A DNA stretch of 6,498 bases from JBLIOB01 sp047639575 (GTDB lineage: Bacteria; Bacteroidota; Bacteroidia; Flavobacteriales_D; Parvicellaceae), in NCBI GenBank assembly GCA_047639575.1, contig JBLIOB010000245.1:1-6498 (forward strand), in the 5' to 3' direction. The number at the start of each line of letters is the position of its first letter. Within the stretch, counting starts at the first letter, position 1. This document shows positions 1-5,518 of the stretch, one piece after another. The position numbers and the translations under genes were made by a program. Under the pieces are notes generated by a model that was not told where the DNA came from, made no database searches, and saw only the letters and a program-made list of their open reading frames with translations.

Positions 1-1884
1 GGAGTTTACTTTTTAATTAAAAAAGGTGACTTACTTAAATTGAGTTCAAAAACCGAAGGAAAGCTTTGTGTATTTGGGTTGGTTGTTATCTTAAGTGGTT
101 ACGGCTTTATTGGGCCCGACCGATTATTGCCTTCATCGCTATCTGACACTTCTATTTTGAGCGGAGCCAATGCATATTTCGACTTTCTGTATGAGCAAGA
201 GGAATTTCAAAAACTATCTGATTTTAATCCTGAGTTTGAAGGGTTCTCATTTGTTCCTATTGAAAATGAAGTCCATGTAATTATTATTGGAGAATCAACC
301 AGCAGGCATCATATGGGGTTGTATGACTATTGGCGGGAAACAAATCCAAGATTGAGTCAGGTAGAAAATTTAATCGCTTTTAGCCAGGTAACATCGCCTC
401 ATGCGCATACAGTCCCATCATTAACAAAGGCACTCACGTTTAAAAGTAATTCAAATCCAGACATAGGGATGGAACATGGTACGTTAATCGATTTATTGAA
501 TCAGGCTGATTATGAAACTTACTGGATTAGCAATCAAGCAATAGCCGGAGATTTCGAAACACCTATTTCTTACTTTGCCAACAAAACAGATCATAAGATC
601 TTTAGTAATTCATCAAGAGGAACTGAGCAGTACGATGAGGTTTTACTCAACCCTTTTAACGACATATTGAAGAAGCCTGGGAGGAAAGTAATCTTTGTTC
701 ATTTGATGGGTTCACACATGAGTTACTCTGACCGTTACCCGGAATCTTTTGAAACTTTCAAAGGGGCTAAACAAGATAACTTCTGGAACGAGAGTCAAAT
801 AAATTATGTGAACAATTACGATAATTCTGTATTGTATAACGATCATATTATTGCTGAATTCATCTCTTCATTAAACAGTTCGAAAGAGCATTTGCAAAGC
901 TCCGCCTCACTCATTTATTTTTCTGATCATGGAGATGAAGTCTTCGATTATAGGGATTTCCATGGCCATTCGGATGTAAATAAATCGAAATATATGACCG
1001 ACATCCCTTTTATCTTTTGGTCAAATAAAACATATCAGGAAAGTCATAAAGAGGCAATTAAATATGCACAACTCAATCTAAATGCACCCTCCAATTTAGA
1101 TGTGTTCATAGCGTCAACAGGAAGTTTGTATGGCTTTAATTGCAACAAAATCGATCCAGGAAACGGACTGTTTAGTTCTCAAATTAAAAATCAACTTGAC
1201 ACTAATCTACTGCCAGAATTAAGAACTAAAAACGATCTTGATTTTCCTACTAAAATACTTTGTCATCGGGTGAATGGGATAGATCGTCTTCATGAAGTTA
1301 AAGCTCATTTCGATGGATTTGAAATTGACTTAATGTATAGTGAAAGTGGTGTTTACGATGTGAACCATCTTCCGGAAAAATCCATAGGACTCAATTTGGA
1401 GGAATTAATAGGTTCGTTGGACGAGCCCTCTGAATACTACTATTGGTTAGATGTAAAAAACCTTGATTCATCAAATGCCCAACAAGCGGCAAATCGACTT
1501 TTAGAAGTTTGCTCGTCTGGGGCATATCTACCAAACATTGTTATTGAAAGTAGGAGTCTATATAGTTTGTCTTTATTTGATAAGCTAGGCTTCAAGACGT
1601 CACTGTACCTACCTGCTTTCCAAAAGTATACGGAAGAAAACATCACTTCTTCGATTGATTCTCTAGCTTTATTATTCGCTCATTTTGCTCCTTCTGTGAT
1701 TTCTCAGGAGTATGGCGTCTATCCTATACTTAATACGTATTTTCCGGAATGCGATAAGTTAACTTGGGAGCTACAATACGATTGGAAAATTGAGAAAGAT
1801 CAAGCGGATCTCCGCTCAATTCTTACTAAAGACAATCGCCTTCAACTCATTTTAGTTCGGTACGAAACGCCCTCTTATAGGTGA
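1..1884 (+). CDS. Phosphoethanolamine transferase-type sulfatase-fold protein fused to C-terminal GDPD/PLC-like domain (5' partial)
   Basis: The frame is open to the first base, so the N-terminus lies outside the window. TTG at 40 is the first possible start here but would cut into a membrane helix; residues below are numbered from it for reference only. Residues 8-24 are hydrophobic and fit the last helix of the usual EptA/CptA membrane domain. Residues about 77-380 are an alkaline-phosphatase/sulfatase fold: VIIIGES (metal ligand E85), SPHAHTVPSL (T124 at the position of the EptA nucleophilic threonine), SDHGDE (D296, H297) and FHGHSD (308-310). This family moves phosphoethanolamine from phosphatidylethanolamine to lipid A, core sugars or other periplasmic acceptors. 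Residues about 405-614 are not part of a standard EptA. They look like a PLC-like/GDPD TIM barrel: CHR (H409), FEID (E428, D430), NH (H443), WLDVKN (D471, K473) and IESR (503-505). The acceptor substrate and the activity of the second domain are unknown. The transferase family call is firm; the barrel is a motif-level call. Confidence 0.88.
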   Translation, partial: GVYFLIKKGDLLKLSSKTEGKLCVFGLVVILSGYGFIGPDRLLPSSLSDTSILSGANAYFDFLYEQEEFQKLSDFNPEFEGFSFVPIENEVHVIIIGESTSRHHMGLYDYWRETNPRLSQVENLIAFSQVTSPHAHTVPSLTKALTFKSNSNPDIGMEHGTLIDLLNQADYETYWISNQAIAGDFETPISYFANKTDHKIFSNSSRGTEQYDEVLLNPFNDILKKPGRKVIFVHLMGSHMSYSDRYPESFETFKGAKQDNFWNESQINYVNNYDNSVLYNDHIIAEFISSLNSSKEHLQSSASLIYFSDHGDEVFDYRDFHGHSDVNKSKYMTDIPFIFWSNKTYQESHKEAIKYAQLNLNAPSNLDVFIASTGSLYGFNCNKIDPGNGLFSSQIKNQLDTNLLPELRTKNDLDFPTKILCHRVNGIDRLHEVKAHFDGFEIDLMYSESGVYDVNHLPEKSIGLNLEELIGSLDEPSEYYYWLDVKNLDSSNAQQAANRLLEVCSSGAYLPNIVIESRSLYSLSLFDKLGFKTSLYLPAFQKYTEENITSSIDSLALLFAHFAPSVISQEYGVYPILNTYFPECDKLTWELQYDWKIEKDQADLRSILTKDNRLQLILVRYETPSYR

Positions 1885-1921
1885 CTTAAGCTCAGCAAGC
1901 TCGGTCAATTCTATTGAAAAA

Positions 1922-1948
1922 GCATCTGTTTTTTCAGGCGCCTTTTTT
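1922..1948 (+). terminator. Likely Rho-independent terminator after the transferase gene
   Basis: GCATCTG (1922-1928) pairs with CAGGCGC (1935-1941) around a six-T loop, with one A-C mismatch and one T-G wobble. A T6 run follows at 1943-1948. Five A residues (1917-1921) precede the stem and could extend it or allow reverse-strand termination. It begins 37 nt after the stop codon at 1884. The imperfect stem keeps confidence moderate. It ends only 15 nt before the proposed GTG of the next gene. Confidence 0.5.
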
Positions 1949-1963
1949 AGTATTTTAGCATTC

Positions 1964-2779
1964 GTGTTTATTCGAATAACATATTTATTCTTTTCGCTGG
2001 TTTTATTTTCATCGCTAGGAATATGTCAAGCCAAGTCTGATACTTTAATCGTTGACGGAATCTATAGAGGGAAAAACTTAAAGATTGATAACCGTAGCAA
2101 AAAAGGAAACTGTACACAGCGGATTTTAGTGAATGGCAAGCTTGCTTTCCATAACAAAGAAAGCAAAGGATTTGAAATTCAATTAAAAAACATGGGGTTT
2201 AGCTATGCTGATAGCATTCATGTTTATTTAATTCACAAGGCTGGTACTCCGCCTAAAGTATTGAATTTAGAAAAAATATTATTGGAAGAAGTTGACGCTG
2301 ACAACTTTAAAGTTGACGAAAAAGGCGTACTAGAATTCAGAGCCATGGGCGAAGTTGCTCCCTTACATTATATCGTAGAAGGATACAGATGGGGACATTG
2401 GGTGAAAATGGACACCTTAAGTGGGGTTGGAAATACCGATGAACAAAAATACAAAACGACCATTGCATTAAATGAAGGCGAAAACTTATTTCGAATCGTT
2501 CGGCCAAATTTCAGCCTCCGTAGCGCTATAATAACTGATACTTTAAAAGTGAAATTTGACGGGATTATAAAGCAAAATGTTTTGACCAAAAGAAAATCAA
2601 TCATATTTGCTCGATCCACCTTTTTTGAGGTTTACGATGCGTATGGTGTTAAGATTCAAACCGGAATTGGAAGTGAAATTGATTGTTCACATATGGATAC
2701 TGGCGAATATTATCTCAATTTTGATAATATTAAAACATCCTTCTTTTGCGCAAAAGGCAAACCTATAATTGAAACTTAA
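1964..2779 (+). CDS. Secreted protein of unknown function with T9SS-like C-terminal segment
   Basis: I do not recognise a characterised function. The first 23 residues are a signal peptide: short basic start, hydrophobic run, then small residues with likely cleavage after CQA. Cys21 does not sit in a proper lipobox (LGIC has Ile before Cys), so a soluble periplasmic or secreted protein is more likely than a lipoprotein. The mature part is beta-rich. Features include RILVNGK (53-59), a YLIHKAGTPPKVLN stretch (88-101), VEGYRWGHWVKM (138-149) and GENLFRIVR (172-180). The arrangement recalls uncharacterised Bacteroidota secreted proteins with an NG motif, a C/T-PKVLN stretch and a YRW..W stretch. 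Residues about 220-260 (FEVYDAYGVKI...IDCSHMDTGEYYLNF) resemble a type A sorting domain of type IX secretion, but about ten residues follow and the match is loose. The GTG at 1964 was chosen because it immediately precedes the signal peptide; no in-frame ATG is near. The PAP2-like gene follows 18 nt downstream, suggesting co-transcription. Confidence 0.72.
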   Translation: MFIRITYLFFSLVLFSSLGICQAKSDTLIVDGIYRGKNLKIDNRSKKGNCTQRILVNGKLAFHNKESKGFEIQLKNMGFSYADSIHVYLIHKAGTPPKVLNLEKILLEEVDADNFKVDEKGVLEFRAMGEVAPLHYIVEGYRWGHWVKMDTLSGVGNTDEQKYKTTIALNEGENLFRIVRPNFSLRSAIITDTLKVKFDGIIKQNVLTKRKSIIFARSTFFEVYDAYGVKIQTGIGSEIDCSHMDTGEYYLNFDNIKTSFFCAKGKPIIET

Positions 2780-2797
2780 GGAATAGGTAATTAATTA

Positions 2798-3436
2798 GTG
2801 GCGGCCATAGACTTAACATCATCAATAGAGCTTTCTGAATGGAAAGTAATTCTTAAATCCAAAAAACAACTGGTCTTGTTGATAACGGGGTTCGTTGTTT
2901 TGCTTATAACGTTTGCATTAAATTTTTTCACTTCAACTTGGGTAGACACTATCGCAACCAACTCCGTTGGAGATTTGTTGCTGGACGTAATTCCCGTTTT
3001 CGAAATCAACTTTCTATTCTTCTGGGCGGTGCTTATATTCTGGCTCGTAGCTGTTGCATATCACTTCTATAAGCCGAAACAATTAGCTTTTATCTTGTGG
3101 GGAATGGCCGCGTTCGTTGTCTTGAGATGCTTCTTCATTTCACTAACTCACATTGGACCACCGGAGAGCGCCATTAATATTCCAGAAAGTTTAAGTTGGT
3201 TTAACTTTTCTTCTGACATGTTCTTTTCAGGCCATGTAGGAGGCCCATTTTTCGTTGCTCTATTAGTTCGAAACAGGTTGGTTAAAAGAGTCATAATTGG
3301 ATATTCGATAATTATGATGGTTATTGTTTTAATGGCTCACGGACATTACAGCATTGATTTATTCGCTGCATTTTTCATTGCTCATTCTTTATCTGTGCTG
3401 GTTAAGAAAACCGAAAAGCACTTCTATAGTGTTTAA
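2798..3436 (+). CDS. PAP2_C / sphingomyelin-synthase-like integral membrane phosphatase or head-group transferase
   Basis: A 212-residue protein with several membrane segments, roughly residues 24-44, 70-90, 97-117, 147-157 and 163-200. The catalytic signature is that of the C-terminal PAP2 branch containing sphingomyelin and ceramide phosphoethanolamine synthases: DMFFSGH (140-146) and HYSIDLFAA (183-191) supply the His-His-Asp set H146, H183 and D187. An upstream RCFFISLTHIGPP stretch (110-122) resembles the R...T...P.P motif of those enzymes. Members of the wider family remove a phosphate or transfer a phospho-head group at the membrane surface. Which lipid is used cannot be read from sequence; a plain lipid-phosphate phosphatase remains possible. 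An in-frame TAA at 2792-2794 lies just upstream, so GTG at 2798 is the first usable start. It lies 18 nt after the secreted-protein gene and is probably translated from the same message. No clear terminator follows. Confidence 0.83.
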   Translation: MAAIDLTSSIELSEWKVILKSKKQLVLLITGFVVLLITFALNFFTSTWVDTIATNSVGDLLLDVIPVFEINFLFFWAVLIFWLVAVAYHFYKPKQLAFILWGMAAFVVLRCFFISLTHIGPPESAINIPESLSWFNFSSDMFFSGHVGGPFFVALLVRNRLVKRVIIGYSIIMMVIVLMAHGHYSIDLFAAFFIAHSLSVLVKKTEKHFYSV

Positions 3437-3459
3437 ATTAGCTTTATAATACAAACGTG

Positions 3460-3488
3460 ATGCAACCGTTTAAGTAAAACATGCATCA
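3460..3488 (+). promoter_or_regulatory. Candidate ECF promoter of the sigma/anti-sigma operon
   Basis: ATGCAACC (3460-3467) is followed by a 16-nt spacer and CATCA (3484-3488). The same two boxes with the same spacing occur before the lipoprotein gene at 5450-5478. An AAC-containing -35 box and a TC-containing -10 box about 16 nt apart is the usual plan of ECF promoters, which are often autoregulated. Transcription would start near 3494. Seen: the repeated boxes and their spacing. Inferred: promoter function and recognition by the adjacent sigma factor. Confidence 0.62.
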
Positions 3489-3506
3489 AACAATAAAAGG
3501 CCACCG

Positions 3507-4058
3507 ATCTCAGAAAAAGAGCTCATAGAAAAATGCATTGATAATTCAGTGCGACACCAACGTATGCTATATCACGAACATTGTGATATGGTAATGGGAG
3601 TCTGTATGCGATATTCCTCGAGAGAAGCAGATGCTGAGGACATTCTTCAAGATTCCTTTATCACGGTTTTTAGAAAACTGGATACGTTTAAAGCTACTGG
3701 GCCTTTAGGGGGATGGATTAGAAAAATTGCAGTGAATACGGCTTTAATGCACTTTAGAAAAAATAAAAAAAACCAACTGTACGCAGACATTGAAGATACC
3801 GGAATTGAAATAGCATCTAATGACGATGTTTTCAGTGCTATTTCTGCAAAAGAGCTGATGAGCCTTATCCAAAGCCTACCTGAAGGATACAGGATGGTAT
3901 TTAATTTATACGGAATTGAAGGGTACAAACATCATGAAATCGCAACACAACTATCGATTTCTGAAGGCACTTCAAAGTCCCAATATAGCAGAGCAAGAAA
4001 AATGCTCATTAATAAAATTGAATCAGAACAAGTAATAAGCAATGAGCGAGCCATCTGA
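3507..4058 (+). CDS. ECF-type RNA polymerase sigma factor (sigma-70 family), start uncertain
   Basis: This is a small sigma factor with regions 2 and 4 only. Counting from GTG at 3549, region 2 holds AEDILQDSF (29-37), FRKLDTF and LGGWIRKIAVN (53-63), the core-binding and -10 recognition part. Region 4 holds LQSLPEGYRMVFNLY (107-121) and a helix-turn-helix over GYKHHEIATQLSISEGTSKS (125-144), which would bind the -35 element. The first conventional start is GTG 3549, but the same frame stays open back to 3474 and reads ISEKELIEKCIDNSV just before it. That is the expected first helix of this family (compare the usual M-[ST]-E-x-E-L-I-x-x-C start). I therefore extend to the ATC at 3507, which has AAAGG six bases ahead; ATA 3525, ATT 3537 and GTG 3549 remain alternatives. 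The gene overlaps the downstream anti-sigma-like gene by 17 nt, indicating translational coupling, and likely controls itself through the motif at 3460-3488. Its inducing signal is unknown. Confidence 0.9.
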   Translation: MSEKELIEKCIDNSVRHQRMLYHEHCDMVMGVCMRYSSREADAEDILQDSFITVFRKLDTFKATGPLGGWIRKIAVNTALMHFRKNKKNQLYADIEDTGIEIASNDDVFSAISAKELMSLIQSLPEGYRMVFNLYGIEGYKHHEIATQLSISEGTSKSQYSRARKMLINKIESEQVISNERAI

Positions 4059-5370
4059 TAACAACCTTAGCGGAATGTTCGATGATTTCGAACACAAAGC
4101 ACCTGCTGATCTTTTCGATAAGATCCAGGGAAAAGGCGCGCCTGTACCTGGCGAATTCAGTGCTGTATTTGCAGAGTACGCTCATGCACCTTCTTCCGGA
4201 GTATGGACTAAAATCGAAAGAGCGCTATATCCAAAAAAGAGAAGAGCAGTTATTTGGTGGAGTGTTGCAGCAGGGTTAGCAGTTATTCTTGCCACCAGCT
4301 TATTTTGGAATTTAAATACCTCAAATAATATTGTTAGACCAAACAACATCAGCTCAAATGACAAATTCGATTATCACCATAAACATGATGAAAACGTTAG
4401 TTTGTACCCGAAAAATGATCATTTCGCCCTTGTTTTAGCTGAAAATGACGAAAAAATCATAATTCCTGAAGCGCCACAAACTTCTGACAAATCGCAATAC
4501 GACACTTCAAACACTATAGGACCAGTAATAAACCTGATTCAACGTTATATACCTCTTATACCGTTTGAAAATGGACGATTAGCAAGCGTAGAAAATCTAC
4601 TTCCAAATTTATTTCATGACACGATTAACCGAGACAGCATTAATTGGGATGAAAACCCACCAGCACAGCCTAAAACTCCTTATCAAAGTGAACAATACTT
4701 GATGGCTAATGTATCTCCCAATTTTGGAAGAAGTTCCGCTGGGGTGAGTGACTTATTCTTCGTAAATGCGAGTGCACCAGCTGGCTTAACATCCCAGGAC
4801 GCTAGTGAAATAGCAACGATAGAATCTAGCTCTACTTACAATTATTCAGGTAGAGAAACGGATCAAGCCCCTATAACAATTGGTGGCGACTTTGAATTTT
4901 CTTTATCAAAAAGATGGAGCGCTAGTATTGGATTATCCTATAGTATATTAAGAAGTTCGTCCACCTTAATTGACACACTTGGTACCATGTCCGTTGGAAT
5001 TAGCAGAAATTATGTTGGAGTTCCATTAGGAATTAAATACCGGGTAATCGGCAAGCGTAAAACGAGTGGATATCTTAGAGCAACTTTGTCTCCAGAGTTT
5101 GGAATTAAGCAAAAGGAAAAGTACGGAAAAACCACTAACGGATACTCAGGTGCTAGATCATCAGAAACAGGAGGTCAAAGAGAATTCGCAATAAACGGTT
5201 TACAATACGGAGCTGCTTTAGCAACTGGAATAAATTATAAACTTGGTCAGAGCTGGAATCTTTACGGAGAAGTTTCAGCCAAATCTTATTTCTATCAAAG
5301 CCATTATAACTCTTATTCTAACCAGAAATTCTGGCCAGGAATTAAGTTAGGCATCAGCTATAATCTATAG
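4042..5370 (+). CDS. Anti-sigma-like membrane protein with C-terminal outer-membrane beta-barrel
   Basis: A 442-residue protein in four parts. Residues 1-67 are hydrophilic and presumed cytoplasmic, with two similar motifs: MFDDFEHKAPADLFDKI (12-28) and VFAEYAHAPSSGVWTKI (42-58). Residues 68-89 form a single transmembrane helix after the basic PKKRR. Residues about 90-270 are an Asn/Ser/Pro-rich, low-complexity linker presumed periplasmic. Residues about 272-442 show alternating aromatic and polar beta-strands (FEFSLSKRWSASIGLSYSIL, YVGVPLGIKYRV, LYGEVSAKSYFY, PGIKLGISYNL) ending at the C-terminus, as in the outer-membrane beta-barrel families of Bacteroidota (PF13568-like). ATG 4042 lies inside the end of the sigma gene (17-nt overlap), the usual place for an anti-sigma factor. 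Inference: the N-terminus holds the sigma factor at the inner membrane and the barrel or linker senses the outer envelope. No ZAS-type His-Cys-Cys zinc motif is seen. Proteins of this layout next to ECF sigma genes occur in Bacteroidota but are poorly studied. Confidence 0.8.
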   Translation: MSEPSDNNLSGMFDDFEHKAPADLFDKIQGKGAPVPGEFSAVFAEYAHAPSSGVWTKIERALYPKKRRAVIWWSVAAGLAVILATSLFWNLNTSNNIVRPNNISSNDKFDYHHKHDENVSLYPKNDHFALVLAENDEKIIIPEAPQTSDKSQYDTSNTIGPVINLIQRYIPLIPFENGRLASVENLLPNLFHDTINRDSINWDENPPAQPKTPYQSEQYLMANVSPNFGRSSAGVSDLFFVNASAPAGLTSQDASEIATIESSSTYNYSGRETDQAPITIGGDFEFSLSKRWSASIGLSYSILRSSSTLIDTLGTMSVGISRNYVGVPLGIKYRVIGKRKTSGYLRATLSPEFGIKQKEKYGKTTNGYSGARSSETGGQREFAINGLQYGAALATGINYKLGQSWNLYGEVSAKSYFYQSHYNSYSNQKFWPGIKLGISYNL

Positions 5371-5449
5371 CACCTCATCCAATTCAATTTATTTTTCCAC
5401 CAACTACATTGCAGTCATAGAAGGCGTTTCTTCTATTGCCAAGTTTCTC

Positions 5450-5478
5450 ATGCAACCATTTGCAACTATGTATCATCA
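5450..5478 (+). promoter_or_regulatory. Candidate ECF promoter of the LVIVP lipoprotein gene
   Basis: ATGCAACC (5450-5457), 16 nt, then CATCA (5474-5478). The boxes and spacing are identical to those before the sigma gene, and the TTT one base after the first box is also shared (gTTT versus aTTT). Predicted transcription start is near 5484, giving a leader of about 35 nt before the ATG at 5519. This implies separate transcription of the lipoprotein gene under the same sigma factor rather than simple read-through. Confidence 0.62.
5451..5466 (+). repeat. Direct TGCAAC repeat overlapping the -35 box
   Basis: TGCAAC occurs at 5451-5456 and again at 5461-5466, start to start 10 nt, about one helical turn. 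It overlaps the proposed -35 box of the lipoprotein promoter. The sigma promoter copy has no second TGCAAC at this spacing. It may be a regulator half-site pair or chance. Confidence 0.4.
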
Positions 5479-5518
5479 GCATTATATAACCTTTGAAAAA
5501 CCAAGAAAACCTAAAAAC

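Noticed and set aside
1440..1646. Minus-strand ORF of 68 codons
   Set aside because: It lies wholly inside the phosphodiesterase-like domain of the transferase gene, has no recognisable motif and is a shadow of the coding strand.
2012..2032. Lipoprotein lipobox in the secreted protein (Cys21)
   Set aside because: The residue before Cys is Ile rather than Gly, Ala or Ser, so signal peptidase II processing is unlikely; cleavage after CQA is more plausible.
2954..2959. GCAACC inside the PAP2-like gene as a third ECF site
   Set aside because: The preceding T and the CATC box at the right spacing are missing, and it lies in coding sequence.
2368..3009. Minus-strand ORFs at 2368-2619 and 2791-3009
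   Set aside because: They overlap the secreted-protein and PAP2-like genes and show no domain or signal of their own.
3445..3450. TATAAT hexamer just after the PAP2-like gene
   Set aside because: There is no reasonable -35 or Bacteroidota -33 partner at the right distance, and the region is AT-rich, so a perfect hexamer is weak evidence. The repeated ECF-type motif nearby is the better promoter candidate.
3647..3928. Minus-strand ORF of 93 codons
   Set aside because: It is antisense to conserved regions 2 and 4 of the sigma factor, which explain the open frame.
4082..4364. Short ORFs on both strands inside the anti-sigma-like gene (4082-4279 +, 4182-4364 -)
   Set aside because: Both lie inside the well-supported 442-codon frame and have no independent support.
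5419..5434. AGAAG...CTTCT inverted repeat as a terminator for the anti-sigma-like gene
   Set aside because: The stem is only five pairs, weak in GC, and no T-run follows.
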